From: Arcobacter sp.
GTDB lineage: Bacteria; Campylobacterota; Campylobacteria; Campylobacterales; Arcobacteraceae
Direction: 5' to 3'
Assembly: GCA_003252105.1 (NCBI GenBank)
Contig: QKDL01000069.1
Coordinates: 1-43,012, forward strand
Length of the DNA: 43,012 nucleotides
How positions within the stretch are numbered: position 1 is the stretch's first letter; each line of letters begins with the position of its first letter. A program made the position numbers and the translations under genes. Below are positions 16,127 through 25,675 of this stretch, one piece after another. The notes under the pieces were generated by a model, which was not told the origin of the DNA, searched no databases, and saw only the letters and a list, made by a program, of their open reading frames with translations.

Positions 16127-16747
16127 TTACTTCAATTTTACTTTAGGTTGATTTTTTAGTTTAATAAACATCATAGCTGTCATAATTGCATCATTATATG
16201 CGTCATGTTTACCAAGTTTTGGTATATCTAAATCTTTCATAATTGTATCAAATCTCAAGTCAATATGACTTTGGGGAATTTTTTCAATTTTCCAATCATG
16301 ATATATAGCAGAGACTTCATATGCTCTATTTGGAAGTGTAATTCCTAGAGTTGGTTTTATATATTTATTTATCATTGCAACATCAAATTCTAAATAGTAA
16401 CCAACTAGTTTTCTATTTCCAATGAATTCTAAAAACTCTTCAATTACATCATTTATATCTTCTGCTTCATCTAAATCACACTCTCTTATTAAGTGCACTT
16501 TAATAGCATCTTCTTGAAGTTTTGTTTTTGGTTTTATAAATTTAACAAATTTTTTACTAGATACTATTGTATTATTTTTTATTAAAACTGCACCAATTGA
16601 GATAATATCATCTTTTTCTATATTTAAGCCTGTAGTTTCACAATCAAAGCATATATACTCATCTTTTGGTTCAGGTTCAAAAAGATATAAATATTTATCA
16701 TCTTTTAGGTTTTTCTTATTAAAATAATTTTTTATACTATTAAACAT
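16127..16747 (-). CDS. DEDDh 3'-5' exonuclease, DnaQ-like (copy 1)
   Basis: A 206-residue RNase T/DnaQ-fold exonuclease. The ExoI motif is FDCETTGLN (about residues 34-42), ExoII is LVGYYLEFDVAMINKY, and ExoIII is LGKHDAYNDAIMTAMMF with the DEDDh histidine. The N-terminal 30 residues are basic and hydrophilic. It overlaps the DUF294 gene by 8 bp and so is translated with it. Such exonucleases are regular partners of cNMP/CBS/DUF294 proteins in acetate-transport clusters of proteobacteria; the substrate is unknown. A paralogue lies at 23112-23744. Confidence 0.9.
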   Translation of the reverse strand: MFNSIKNYFNKKNLKDDKYLYLFEPEPKDEYICFDCETTGLNIEKDDIISIGAVLIKNNTIVSSKKFVKFIKPKTKLQEDAIKVHLIRECDLDEAEDINDVIEEFLEFIGNRKLVGYYLEFDVAMINKYIKPTLGITLPNRAYEVSAIYHDWKIEKIPQSHIDLRFDTIMKDLDIPKLGKHDAYNDAIMTAMMFIKLKNQPKVKLK

Positions 16748-18581
16748 AATTCAACTTATAATGAAATTCTAATTTTTTCTTTAATTTATTTACAATTTTA
16801 AAACTATCTTTTAATAGATCTTTTTCCATAGTATTTAGATTTTCTGGATTGATATAGTTATCAATTTTTTCTCCTGAATCTAGTTTTGCAAGATTTGATT
16901 TTAATTTTATAGTACATAAAAAGTTAAATGCTTCTGTTAATTCTGAAGCAAACTCATCTTCAAGTTTTCCAAGAGCATTTAATTCTTCAATTCTTTTTAG
17001 AGTATTTGCTCTATATAACTTATTTTCTAAAGCTAATGCTCTTATACCTTGAACAATTATAAAAATTCCACCTTTTTTTATATCAATCTCATCTTTATGC
17101 TCTTTATTACTAGAATCAAAAACAAAACCATCAAAGAAACCTAAAGGAACATTAAACTCCATGATTATTTTTGCAAAATGCATATAAAAAGTTTTACTAT
17201 TTGAACTAATATTAAATAGATACTCTTTTAATTGTGTTAATAATTCTCTATTACCAACTGCACACATAGCATCATAAAAAATTGCTAAGTTCATAAAGTT
17301 GTCACCACTTGGTTTTGTTATCCACTCATAAAGTAAGTTTTTAAAATCTTTTTGTCTTCGGCACCAGTAAGGATTGCTTACCATAATATTCCCTTCACAT
17401 CTTGGAAAACCGAAATCAACTAATGTTTCTGTATATTTATGTGAAAACTCTTTTATGATTTCATCTGAAATTTCACAATCATCTGCAATAATTAAGGCAT
17501 TGTCTTGGTCAGTTTTTAAAATCTGTTCCCCTCTACCTTCACTACCCATCACTACTAAACATGATGAATTTATCAGATTTTCCGGTGCTAAGATTCTAAA
17601 TAATTTTTCCATCACTTTTCTATTTAGTTGATTGATTAATTTTGAAATAAAATCTACTTTAACACCTTTTGCATTTAATGATTTTATAATTTTAGTAAAT
17701 GATTGACTAGCTGCTTTTAACTCTTCTAAGGTTTCAGCTTTTGCAATCTCATTTGAAACAGAAAAAGTATGTGTTGCAAAAAATGATGATAAAGATATTT
17801 GGTCAATAATACCTACAATATTTTCGTTGTCATCTCGTACAACCATCCTTTTTAAACCGTGCTTAGCCATAAGAAGTTGGGCATTAAACAAAAAATCATT
17901 TTCATTTACATATTTTAAACCAGAGTTTGAGATTTTTCCAACAATATCATCAAAATCCATTCTATTTAAAATAACTTTTTCCCTAAAATCTGAATCTGTA
18001 ACAATATGAATCTCTTCATTATCATCTTTTAGAAGTAAAGTAGGTACTTTTTCTTTTTTTATTATTTTTACTGCTTCATAAATAGAAGTATTAAAAGGAA
18101 CAATAACTGCTCGATGAACTCTAGCATCTTTTACTTTTGCAACCATAATGTTTGCTAGTTCTTTATCTTTTTCATTATTGATATTTGCATTTAGTTTCTG
18201 AGATATTGATTGAAAAAAGAATTTTTCCAAGTGGGGATTATTGTGTAATGTTTTAATAAAAATATCTCTTGGTAAAGTATAACAAATAGTCTCTTGAGCA
18301 GTTACAAAACTATGTTTAGAATAGTTTTCAATCAATGAGATAGGATCAAAAAACTCATTTTTAGAGTATATTGATAACACTTCTTCAGAAGTTTTCTCTT
18401 GAACTAAACCTTTTATTATAAAATAGAGTTTTTCAGGTTCTTTGTTTTGTTCTTGTAGAATTTCATTCTTTTTGAAATAAACAATATCTAAACTATTAGA
18501 GAAGTTCTCCAATTCTACTTTTGAAAGGTTTTCAAAAGGATGAATAGATTTTATAAAAGTTAGTTGTTCTAATATACTCAT
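16740..18581 (-). CDS. cNMP-binding/CBS/DUF294 nucleotidyltransferase-like protein (copy 1)
   Basis: A 613-residue signalling protein. Domain order: cyclic-nucleotide-binding-like domain (about 10-130), two CBS domains (about 150-270), a GlnD-like nucleotidyltransferase domain of the DUF294 type (about 285-430) with GSEGR at 346-350 and the metal aspartates in KTDQDNALI at 356-364, and a helical C-terminal DUF294_C domain. By analogy with GlnD it may transfer a nucleotide to a partner, but no partner is known. It is followed by the exonuclease with an 8-bp overlap. Unlike its paralogue at 23741, no phased TAGCA repeats are seen upstream. Confidence 0.92.
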   Translation of the reverse strand: MSILEQLTFIKSIHPFENLSKVELENFSNSLDIVYFKKNEILQEQNKEPEKLYFIIKGLVQEKTSEEVLSIYSKNEFFDPISLIENYSKHSFVTAQETICYTLPRDIFIKTLHNNPHLEKFFFQSISQKLNANINNEKDKELANIMVAKVKDARVHRAVIVPFNTSIYEAVKIIKKEKVPTLLLKDDNEEIHIVTDSDFREKVILNRMDFDDIVGKISNSGLKYVNENDFLFNAQLLMAKHGLKRMVVRDDNENIVGIIDQISLSSFFATHTFSVSNEIAKAETLEELKAASQSFTKIIKSLNAKGVKVDFISKLINQLNRKVMEKLFRILAPENLINSSCLVVMGSEGRGEQILKTDQDNALIIADDCEISDEIIKEFSHKYTETLVDFGFPRCEGNIMVSNPYWCRRQKDFKNLLYEWITKPSGDNFMNLAIFYDAMCAVGNRELLTQLKEYLFNISSNSKTFYMHFAKIIMEFNVPLGFFDGFVFDSSNKEHKDEIDIKKGGIFIIVQGIRALALENKLYRANTLKRIEELNALGKLEDEFASELTEAFNFLCTIKLKSNLAKLDSGEKIDNYINPENLNTMEKDLLKDSFKIVNKLKKKLEFHYKLNYV

Positions 18582-18668
18582 GCTTAATCTTTATAGTTAA
18601 TTTTATTTTTTTAAGACTATCATATAAAGTATGATAAAAAAATAAAATTAATAATAAAAAAATTTTTT

Positions 18669-18693
18669 ATCAAAGAGGGTGTACCTCTTTGAT
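18669..18693 (-). terminator. Rho-independent terminator of actP copy 1
   Basis: ATCAAAGAGG (18669-18678) and CCTCTTTGAT (18684-18693) form a perfect 10-bp stem with a 5-nt loop, 3 bp after the actP stop. On the minus strand it is followed by an A/T run ending in seven T. Confidence 0.8.
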
Positions 18694-18696
18694 ATA

Positions 18697-20346
18697 TTAG
18701 TGATCAACAGCTCCTGCTGCACCAATACCTGTATTAGCTCTGATATTTTGTGCTCTATAAGCTTCTTTTTCATCTTTTGCTCTTTGTGAGTTATCAATTT
18801 TTGAGAAAAACCAAATAGCAACAAATGCAATAGTAACAGAGAATAAAGCAGGGTGTTTATATGGGAATAAAGCTTGTTCATTTCCTAAAATCTGAACCCA
18901 TACAATTGGACCAACAACCACTAAAGTTATTGCTGTAATAAGACCAATAAATCCACCAATAAATGCACCTCTTGTAGTTAATCCTCTCCAATAAATTGAT
19001 AAGAAAAGAATAGGGAAGTTAGCAGATGCTGCAATACCAAATGCTAGTCCAACCATATATGCAATATTTTGTTGCTCAAAAGCGATACCTAAGATAACTC
19101 CAACAATTCCTACAATAACAACAGTGATTTTTGAAATTTTAACAACTTGTTCATCACTTGCTTTTGGATTGATAACATTAGCATAGATATCATGTGAAAT
19201 TGCAGAAGCACCAGCTAGTGTAAGACCAGATACAACTGCTAAAATTGTAGCAAATGCAACAGCTGAAATAAATCCTAAGAAAGCATTTCCACCTAACATA
19301 TGTGATAAGTGAATTGATGCCATATTATTACCACCAAATAGTTTTCCATCTACAAAATATTGTGCTCCATCTGCACTATTTAAAAATGCAATAGCTCCAA
19401 ATCCTACTACTGTAATAATTACCCAAAAGTAACCAACAAAACCAGTAGCATAAACAACAGATTTTCTAGCTTCTTTTGCATTTCCAACAGTAAAGAATCT
19501 CATAAGTACGTGAGGTAAACCAGCAGTACCAAGCATTAAAGCCATACCTAAAGAGATTGCAGAGATTGGATCTGAAATAAATCCACCAGGACTTAAAATT
19601 GATTCTCCCGCATTATGATTTTGAGTTGCTTGTGCTGCTAAGTTTTCAAAGTTAAAACCAAAATGATATAAAATCATAATTGCCATAAATGAAACACCTG
19701 TTAATAGTAAACAAGCTTTGATAATTTGTACCCAAGTTGTTGCTAACATTCCACCAAATGTTACATAAATAATCATCATAACACCAACTAAGATCACAGC
19801 ATATTCATACTCTAAACCAAACAATACTTGAATAAGTTTTCCTGCTCCAACCATTTGTGCAATTAAATATAGAACAACAACTGAAAGTGAACCAAATGCT
19901 GCAAGTGTTCTAATCTCTTTTTGCCCTAATCTATAAGCTGCAATATCTGCAAATGTAAATTTACCTAAGTTTCTTAATTTTTCAGCCATAAAGAAAAGAA
20001 TTATTGGCCAACCAACTAAAAAAGAAACAGCATAGATTACTCCATCATATCCTTTTAGATAAATAAGACCAGATACTCCTAAAAATGCTGCTGCTGACAT
20101 ATAATCACCAGCAATTGCAAGTCCATTTTGGAATCCACTAATTCCTCCACCTGCTGTATAAAAATCACTTGCTGATTTTGTTCTTCTTGCTGCCCAATAC
20201 GTAATACCTAATGTTCCTACGATAAAAATGAAAAACATTATAATTGCTGGTATATTCAAGTCTCTTTTTGTAGCTTCAAATGTAGCATCACCTGCTGCAA
20301 ATGCTCCAAGTACAAATATTGATAAAATAGCTAATATTTTAAACAT
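18697..20346 (-). CDS. actP: cation/acetate symporter ActP (copy 1)
   Basis: Takes up acetate and other short carboxylates with sodium. The 549-residue protein belongs to the sodium:solute symporter (SSS) family, with an N-terminal signal-like helix and about 13 further membrane segments. Family features are the [33 protein letters not shown] block (about residues 57-90, read in two parts around G-rich turns) and the [15 protein letters not shown] segment. It shares one base with the DUF485 partner gene upstream (TAATG). It is near-identical in length and very similar in sequence to the paralogue at 20926-22575, including a 138-bp stretch of perfect DNA identity. Confidence 0.96.
   Translation of the reverse strand: MFKILAILSIFVLGAFAAGDATFEATKRDLNIPAIIMFFIFIVGTLGITYWAARRTKSASDFYTAGGGISGFQNGLAIAGDYMSAAAFLGVSGLIYLKGYDGVIYAVSFLVGWPIILFFMAEKLRNLGKFTFADIAAYRLGQKEIRTLAAFGSLSVVVLYLIAQMVGAGKLIQVLFGLEYEYAVILVGVMMIIYVTFGGMLATTWVQIIKACLLLTGVSFMAIMILYHFGFNFENLAAQATQNHNAGESILSPGGFISDPISAISLGMALMLGTAGLPHVLMRFFTVGNAKEARKSVVYATGFVGYFWVIITVVGFGAIAFLNSADGAQYFVDGKLFGGNNMASIHLSHMLGGNAFLGFISAVAFATILAVVSGLTLAGASAISHDIYANVINPKASDEQVVKISKITVVIVGIVGVILGIAFEQQNIAYMVGLAFGIAASANFPILFLSIYWRGLTTRGAFIGGFIGLITAITLVVVGPIVWVQILGNEQALFPYKHPALFSVTIAFVAIWFFSKIDNSQRAKDEKEAYRAQNIRANTGIGAAGAVDH
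19438..19575. repeat. 138-bp exact repeat inside actP copy 1
   Basis: Every base of this segment matches 21667-21804 in actP copy 2, including third codon positions, while the flanking DNA differs at many silent sites. The offset between copies is 2229 bp, the same as between the two gene starts. A further identical run of about 80 bp lies at about 19905-19989 against 22134-22218. Confidence 0.9.
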
Positions 20347-20660
20347 TACATTAAATCCTTTACATCATCTTTTATCTCATTAGTTAAATCTTCAAACTCT
20401 GTATTTGCTCTTTTAACATAAATAATTGTTGTTAAAAAGCTAATAACTAATATTGCCAATGCAATAGGAAATGCAATAGTAGTAAGTCCATCACCAATTT
20501 TTGTTGATAAAAGTTCTTTGTTAAATGCAATTGTTAAAATATAAGCATAAAACATCACCAAAACAAAAATACCAAGCTTTATACTAAAACTTGTTCTCTT
20601 AGAAACCAGTTCTTTATATTTAGGATTATTTTCAATCCTATCTATAACCTCGTCCTTCAT
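20346..20660 (-). CDS. DUF485 membrane partner of ActP (copy 1)
   Basis: A 104-residue inner-membrane protein of the YjcH/DUF485 family, with two membrane helices (about residues 24-46 and 60-82) between charged ends. It is encoded directly before actP in most proteobacteria and probably supports the symporter. I chose ATG 20660: it has an AAAGGGGAAAG site and gives exactly the length and N-terminus of the paralogue at 22575-22889. A longer frame to 20807 has no such support and would include the TAGCA repeats. Confidence 0.92.
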   Translation of the reverse strand: MKDEVIDRIENNPKYKELVSKRTSFSIKLGIFVLVMFYAYILTIAFNKELLSTKIGDGLTTIAFPIALAILVISFLTTIIYVKRANTEFEDLTNEIKDDVKDLM

Positions 20661-20697
20661 TCTTTCCCCTTTGTAATAAAAATTTCTATTTTGTTCG

Positions 20698-20715
20698 TAG
20701 CAACCAAATAGCAAA
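20698..20715 (-). promoter_or_regulatory. phased TAGCA repeats upstream of DUF485-actP copy 1
   Basis: TAGCAAC (20698) and TAGCAAA (20709) are 11 bp apart, 38-55 bp before the start codon. They match the repeats at the other acetate promoters, but no good -10 box sits at the expected 11-bp distance, so this promoter may be weaker or differently built. Confidence 0.55.
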
Positions 20716-20872
20716 TTAATTTTTATTATACATATGAGAAGTTTTATTATGTACAAGTTATGTACAAAATTTAGAAATCTAAGATAGTGGATGTAAAAAA
20801 GTAACAATTTTGTAAGTTTGTTGACATATGCTAATTTAGGGAGTTGTAGAAGATATAAATTGGACTAAAAAG

Positions 20873-20898
20873 TCAAAGAGAGTTAAAACTCTCTTTGA
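20873..20898 (-). terminator. Rho-independent terminator of actP copy 2
   Basis: TCAAAGAGAGTT (20873-20884) and AACTCTCTTTGA (20887-20898) form a perfect 12-bp inverted repeat just after the actP stop at 20926, followed on the minus strand by CTTTTTAGT. Confidence 0.75.
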
Positions 20899-20925
20899 TG
20901 TACAATAAATGTACAAATTGTATGA

Positions 20926-22575
20926 TTAGTGTTCAACTGCTCCATCAGCACCAAAACCAGTTTCAGCTCTAACACGTTGAGCTTCAAAAGCTTTTTGTTC
21001 ATCTTTTGCTCTTTGAGAATTATCTGTAATAGAGAAGAACCAAATAGCAATAAATGCTGTTGTTACAGAGAATAGTGCAGGGTATTTATATGGGAAGATT
21101 GCTTCCTCATTATGTAATATACTAACCCAAACTGTTGGACCTAAGATTACTAGAATAACAGCAGTTAATAATCCAATAAATCCACCAATTACAGCACCTC
21201 TAGTAGTAAGTCTTGACCAATAAATTGATAAAAATAGAATTGGGAAGTTAGCTGATGCTGCAATAGCAAATGCTAAACCAACCATAAATGCAATATTTTG
21301 TTGCTCAAATGCAATACCTAATAAAACACCTATAATACCAATTATAATAACAGCGATTTTTGAAATTCTAATCTCTTGCTCTTCTGTAGCATTTTTGTTA
21401 ATAACAGATGCATAAATATCATGTGAAATTGCACTTGCACCAGCTAATGTTAAACCTGATACAACAGCTAAAATTGTTGCAAAAGCAACAGCTGAAATAA
21501 ATCCTAAGAATACATTTCCACCAACAACGTGAGATAAGTGTACAGCCGCCATATTGTTTCCACCAAATAATTTACCATCAACAAAATATTGTTGACCTTC
21601 TGGTGAATTTAAAAATACAATTGCTCCAAGACCAATAACTGCAATTACTAAATAAAAATAACCAATAAAACCAGTAGCATAAACAACAGATTTTCTAGCT
21701 TCTTTTGCATTTCCAACAGTAAAGAATCTCATAAGTACGTGAGGTAAACCAGCAGTACCAAGCATTAAAGCCATACCTAAAGAGATTGCAGAGATTGGAT
21801 CTGATACTAATCCACCTGGCTCCATAATAGCTTGTCCATCTTTATGTATTTCAACTGCTTTTGTAGCTAAAGCTTCAAAACTAAATCCAAAGTGACTCAT
21901 TACCATGAATCCCATAAATGAAACCCCAGATAATAATAAAATTGCTTTGATAATTTGAACCCATGTAGTAGCTAACATTCCACCAAAAGTTACATAAATA
22001 ATCATCATGATACCAACTAGAACTACAGCATATTCATATTCTAATCCAAATAATACTTGAATAAGTTTACCAGAACCAACCATTTGTGCAATTAGGTATA
22101 AAGTTACAACTGCTAATGAACCAAATGCAGCAAGAGTTCTAATCTCTTTTTGCCCTAATCTATAAGCTGCAATATCTGCAAATGTAAATTTACCTAAGTT
22201 TCTTAATTTTTCAGCCATTAAAAATAAAATTACTGGCCAACCAACTAGAAAACCAACTGCATAAACTAAACCATCATAACCTTTTAAGTATACAAGTCCA
22301 GAAATACCTAAAAATGATGCTGCAGACATATAATCTCCTGCAATAGCCATACCATTTTGGAACCCTGAAATTCCTCCACCAGCAGTATAAAAATCGCTTG
22401 CTGATTTTGTTCTTCTTGCTGCCCAATACGTAATACCTAGAGTTCCTCCAATAAATATAAAAAACATTATAATTGCAGGAACATTTAAATCTCTTTTTGT
22501 TGCCTCAAAACTTGCATCACCTGCTGCAAATAATGATATAGCAAAAATAAATAATGTAGCTAAAATTTTAAACAT
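20926..22575 (-). CDS. actP: cation/acetate symporter ActP (copy 2)
   Basis: A 549-residue SSS-family symporter, the same length as copy 1 and similar along its whole length. The [18 protein letters not shown] and [15 protein letters not shown] blocks are unchanged. Differences gather in the N-terminal helix, the loop around residues 225-245 and the last two membrane segments, where substrate affinity or partner choice could differ. It shares one base with its DUF485 gene. Upstream it has two phased TAGCA repeats next to a TATAGT box, and a second repeat pair further away. Confidence 0.96.
   Translation of the reverse strand: MFKILATLFIFAISLFAAGDASFEATKRDLNVPAIIMFFIFIGGTLGITYWAARRTKSASDFYTAGGGISGFQNGMAIAGDYMSAASFLGISGLVYLKGYDGLVYAVGFLVGWPVILFLMAEKLRNLGKFTFADIAAYRLGQKEIRTLAAFGSLAVVTLYLIAQMVGSGKLIQVLFGLEYEYAVVLVGIMMIIYVTFGGMLATTWVQIIKAILLLSGVSFMGFMVMSHFGFSFEALATKAVEIHKDGQAIMEPGGLVSDPISAISLGMALMLGTAGLPHVLMRFFTVGNAKEARKSVVYATGFIGYFYLVIAVIGLGAIVFLNSPEGQQYFVDGKLFGGNNMAAVHLSHVVGGNVFLGFISAVAFATILAVVSGLTLAGASAISHDIYASVINKNATEEQEIRISKIAVIIIGIIGVLLGIAFEQQNIAFMVGLAFAIAASANFPILFLSIYWSRLTTRGAVIGGFIGLLTAVILVILGPTVWVSILHNEEAIFPYKYPALFSVTTAFIAIWFFSITDNSQRAKDEQKAFEAQRVRAETGFGADGAVEH
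21667..21804. repeat. 138-bp exact repeat inside actP copy 2
   Basis: Identical at every base to 19438-19575 in actP copy 1. The sharp borders suggest recent gene conversion between the copies. Confidence 0.9.
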
Positions 22576-22889
22576 TATAATTCATCCTTTACATCTTCTC
22601 TTACTTTTTCAATTAAGCTTTCAAACTCACCGTTTGCTCTTCTTACGTAGATTAATGTTGTAAGGAAACTTATAATAATAATTGCAAATCCAATAGGGTA
22701 TGCTATTGTCATTACACCATCACCAGTTTTCATTCCAAGAAGTGATGGATTAAAGGCAATCGTTAAGATGTATGCGTAAAACATTACCAATACAAAAATT
22801 CCAAGTTTAACTGCAAAACCAGTTCTTTTCTTTACTAACTCTTGATATGAGGGGTTAGCTTTAATTCGTTCTACTAATTCTTCATTCAT
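22575..22889 (-). CDS. DUF485 membrane partner of ActP (copy 2)
   Basis: A 104-residue YjcH-like protein with two membrane helices and a charged C-terminal tail ([20 protein letters not shown]). It overlaps the start of actP by 1 bp and is the first gene of a two-gene operon. An AAGGACG site precedes the ATG. Upstream lie phased repeats at 22939 and 22950, which are shared with pta and the other symporter operons. Confidence 0.94.
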   Translation of the reverse strand: MNEELVERIKANPSYQELVKKRTGFAVKLGIFVLVMFYAYILTIAFNPSLLGMKTGDGVMTIAYPIGFAIIIISFLTTLIYVRRANGEFESLIEKVREDVKDEL

Positions 22890-22920
22890 AGATACGTCCT
22901 TTCTAATGAATTATTAAATA

Positions 22921-22956
22921 ACTATAGAGGTAATAATATAGCATACGTATAGCATT
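22921..22956 (-). promoter_or_regulatory. DUF485-actP copy 2 promoter with phased repeats
   Basis: TAGCATA (22939) and TAGCATT (22950) are 11 bp apart. TATAGT (22921-22926, minus strand) lies 12 bp beyond the nearer copy and is the likely -10 box. The repeats occupy the -35 zone. Confidence 0.6.
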
Positions 22957-23069
22957 TAATTTACAAATAAGATTATACTTATAAAAGTTTACATAACAAT
23001 ACCAAACTAAAAAATTAAGAAATAATTAAGAGTTAATAAGGCTTTGGTAACTTAATGTTACATTAAACA

Positions 23070-23087
23070 TAGCAATAAAATAGCATT
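23070..23087 (-). promoter_or_regulatory. distal phased TAGCA pair upstream of actP copy 2
   Basis: TAGCAAT (23070) and TAGCATT (23081) are again 11 bp apart. They lie 120 bp upstream of the promoter pair, about eleven helical turns, in the gap after the exonuclease gene. No good -10 box is near, so this may be a second binding site for the same regulator. Confidence 0.5.
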
Positions 23088-23111
23088 TTGGAAAATACTT
23101 ATTTTAATGCA

Positions 23112-23744
23112 TTAGCTTGTATAAAATGTAGTTTTAGCTGGAGTTTTATCTTTTAGTTTTAGAAAAATCATAGATGTCATAATTGCATCATTTAAAGCAT
23201 CATGTTTCCCTAGTTCTGGAATATCTAACTCTTTCATAATAGTGTCAAATTTTAAATCAACAAATTCATAATCGCTGCTTCTTTTTTTTGTTTTAAAATA
23301 CATTGATGATACCTCAATAGATTCATTTGGTAGTTTTATTCCAATTAACTCTTTTGTGTATTTTGAAATCATTGCAATATCAAATTTAATATAATATCCT
23401 ACAATAGGGCGATTTCCAATAAAATCTAAAAGTTTCAAGATTGCAATTTTTGGTTCAACTGCATTTTCTAAATCAATAGGTCTAATTTGATGAATCTTTA
23501 TAGACTCTTCTGTTACATTTTGTGATGGTTTAACAAATATATTAAAAGTGTTTCTCATAAGCACTTTATTATCTTTTATTAAAACTGCTCCAATAGATAG
23601 AATTTCATCTTTTTTTGGATTTAAACCTGTTGTTTCACAATCTAAACAAACATATTCCCCCATTTTTGGAGTATCGAAAAGATAAGAATACTTTTTATCT
23701 TTTAATTTACTCTTTTTCCAGTTTTTAAAGAAATCTTTTATCAT
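23112..23744 (-). CDS. DEDDh 3'-5' exonuclease, DnaQ-like (copy 2)
   Basis: A 210-residue paralogue of the gene at 16127, with ExoI LDCETTGLN, ExoII IVGYYIKFDIAMISKY and ExoIII LGKHDALNDAIMTSMIF all intact. The two proteins agree in length and order but differ at many positions. It overlaps the DUF294 gene by 4 bp (ATGA), so the pair is coupled. Its basic N-terminus (FKNWKKSKLKDKKYSYLFD) is like that of copy 1. Substrate unknown. Confidence 0.9.
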   Translation of the reverse strand: MIKDFFKNWKKSKLKDKKYSYLFDTPKMGEYVCLDCETTGLNPKKDEILSIGAVLIKDNKVLMRNTFNIFVKPSQNVTEESIKIHQIRPIDLENAVEPKIAILKLLDFIGNRPIVGYYIKFDIAMISKYTKELIGIKLPNESIEVSSMYFKTKKRSSDYEFVDLKFDTIMKELDIPELGKHDALNDAIMTSMIFLKLKDKTPAKTTFYTS

Positions 23745-25555
23745 GATAATTTATCTATTTTAAATGAATATGTTATAAATTTCTTAAAATTATTAACAAT
23801 CTTAAAACTATCTTTTAATAGATCTCTTTCTATTTTTCCAAGTAAATGAGTATCTATTTCATTGTCTATTTTTTTAGTATCTTGTTTTTTATTAAGATGG
23901 GCTTTTAATCTTAATGTATTTAAAACCTCAAATGCTTCAAGTAATTCACTTGCCATTTCACTTTCTATTACTTTGTTTCTAGCTAAAATTTTGATTCTTT
24001 TTACTGTAGTCGTTTCTCTAATTTTTTCTCTTAATGATAAACTTCTTATCCCTTGAACTATAGGAAATATTCCAGCTTTTTTTATATCAATATAGTGAGT
24101 TTTTGTCATAAAATTTGCAACAACTGTTGGTGTATCAAATGTTAGTGTTGCTTTTGCAAAATAAGCCATGAAAACATCTTTATCATGTAGTCTTTCAAAT
24201 AAATCATCTTTTAGGTTAATTAATAACTCTTTTCTTCCAGCTACTGCAAAAGAATCAAAGAAAATTGCCAAGTCCATATAGTTTTGCATATCAGGAGCTT
24301 CTATCCATTTTGCAGTTTCTTTTTTATAATCTCTTACATTTTTACACCAAAATGGATTTGAAACCATAATATTACCTGGACATGGTGGATAACCAAAATC
24401 TATCAATGTTTCAGTGATTTTAGCCATATATGGTCTATATTGTTCAACATCAATTTCATCACAAACTACTAAAGCATTATCTTGATCTGTTTTGATTATT
24501 TGTTCATTTCTTCCTTCACTTCCCATAACAATAAAACAAGCGTCATTTTGCATAGATTCAGGAACAACCATCTTATATAGTTTTTGATAAACTTTTGTAT
24601 TTAACTGACCAATTAAATTAGAAATATGGTGAACTTTTACACCTTTAGCATTTAGTGTTGTAATTGTATTTATCAATTCATTACTTGCTTCTTTTAAATC
24701 ATCTAAAGTTTTTGCTTGTTTAATCTTTGAATCAACAACATATGTATGGTTTGCAAAATGTGATAAAACATCTATTTGTTCTAATACTCCTACCATTTCA
24801 CCATTTGAATTAGTTACTCCAATTCTTTTAATATTTCTTTTTATCAAAATAGAAAATGCATCAAATAAATAGTCATCTCTATTAACAGTCAAAAGTGGAA
24901 AAACTGCTATATCAGATGCAGGAATAGTTAAATCTCTTCCTTCTAATAAAACTTTTGTTTTAAGTAAAGAATCTGTAATAATTCCATATGTATTATCTTT
25001 TTTTACGATAATAGTTGAAGTTTTATATTCTGTTGATTTTTCAATTGCATCAATTAGTTTTGTATTGGCATCAACTATACATGGTTCATGTAAAACAGTA
25101 TCTGCAACTCTTGCAATCATAAATGTTGATAATTCAGAAGTGTACTCTTTATCTTTTAGAGTTTGAAATTTACTTACAAGATTATTTAAAAAGAAGTCTT
25201 TAAATTCTGAATTTTTCTCTATCAATTCTAAAAAAGTTGCTTTTTCAATCTCATAACATATTAAATCTTCATACACTTTAAAGGTATTTTTTGTTTCATT
25301 ATATATCAATGAATTTGCATCAAATGAATCTTGATGGTGATAGTCAACTAAAATTTCATCATCTTTTATTTCATGGACACAACCTTTTATAATGATAAAA
25401 AAGTGACTTGGAATTTTTTCTGGACTTATTAAGATTTCCCCTTTAGGATAATATGCAATATCCATATGGTTAATAGATTTATCCATTTGTTCATCAGTTA
25501 GAACTTCAAAAGGGTGGATGTTTGATAAAAAAGATTTCTGATCACGAAGACTCAT
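23741..25555 (-). CDS. cNMP-binding/CBS/DUF294 nucleotidyltransferase-like protein (copy 2)
   Basis: A 604-residue paralogue of the protein at 16740, with the same order: cyclic-nucleotide-binding-like domain, CBS pair, DUF294 nucleotidyltransferase domain (VMGSEGRNEQIIKTDQDNAL, with the active-site G-S and D-x-D) and DUF294_C domain. Sequence agreement is high in the transferase core and low in the cNMP and CBS regions, so the copies may sense different ligands. It follows the third symporter gene with a terminator between, and has its own promoter with phased TAGCA repeats. It is the first gene of a DUF294-exonuclease operon. Confidence 0.92.
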   Translation of the reverse strand: MSLRDQKSFLSNIHPFEVLTDEQMDKSINHMDIAYYPKGEILISPEKIPSHFFIIIKGCVHEIKDDEILVDYHHQDSFDANSLIYNETKNTFKVYEDLICYEIEKATFLELIEKNSEFKDFFLNNLVSKFQTLKDKEYTSELSTFMIARVADTVLHEPCIVDANTKLIDAIEKSTEYKTSTIIVKKDNTYGIITDSLLKTKVLLEGRDLTIPASDIAVFPLLTVNRDDYLFDAFSILIKRNIKRIGVTNSNGEMVGVLEQIDVLSHFANHTYVVDSKIKQAKTLDDLKEASNELINTITTLNAKGVKVHHISNLIGQLNTKVYQKLYKMVVPESMQNDACFIVMGSEGRNEQIIKTDQDNALVVCDEIDVEQYRPYMAKITETLIDFGYPPCPGNIMVSNPFWCKNVRDYKKETAKWIEAPDMQNYMDLAIFFDSFAVAGRKELLINLKDDLFERLHDKDVFMAYFAKATLTFDTPTVVANFMTKTHYIDIKKAGIFPIVQGIRSLSLREKIRETTTVKRIKILARNKVIESEMASELLEAFEVLNTLRLKAHLNKKQDTKKIDNEIDTHLLGKIERDLLKDSFKIVNNFKKFITYSFKIDKLS

Positions 25556-25592
25556 ACAAAGTGTCCTTTTTGATATTTTTTTATATTAATTA

Positions 25593-25627
25593 ATTATAAT
25601 ACAAAAAGATAGCAAAAGAATAGGAAT
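25593..25627 (-). promoter_or_regulatory. DUF294 copy 2 promoter with phased repeats
   Basis: TAGCAAA (25610) and TAGGAAT (25621) are 11 bp apart, and the nearer copy ends exactly 11 bp before TATAAT (25593-25598, minus strand). A leader of about 30 nt follows. Confidence 0.65.
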
Positions 25628-25640
25628 AAATAGAAATAAA

Positions 25641-25666
25641 AAAAGTCAACCCGAAGGTTGACTTTT
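25641..25666 (-). terminator. Rho-independent terminator of the third symporter operon
   Basis: AAAAGTCAACC (25641-25651) and GGTTGACTTTT (25656-25666) form a perfect 11-bp stem with a CGAA loop, 10 bp after the symporter stop, followed on the minus strand by a T-rich run. Confidence 0.9.
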
Positions 25667-25675
25667 GAAGTTTGA

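Noticed and set aside
20661..20807. A 49-residue N-terminal extension of the first DUF485 protein
   Set aside because: The paralogue starts at the equivalent of 20660, a good ribosome site lies there, and the extension covers the regulatory repeats.
16740..25555. Frameshift or decay in one of the duplicated DUF294 or exonuclease genes
   Set aside because: Both copies are full length with all catalytic motifs intact.
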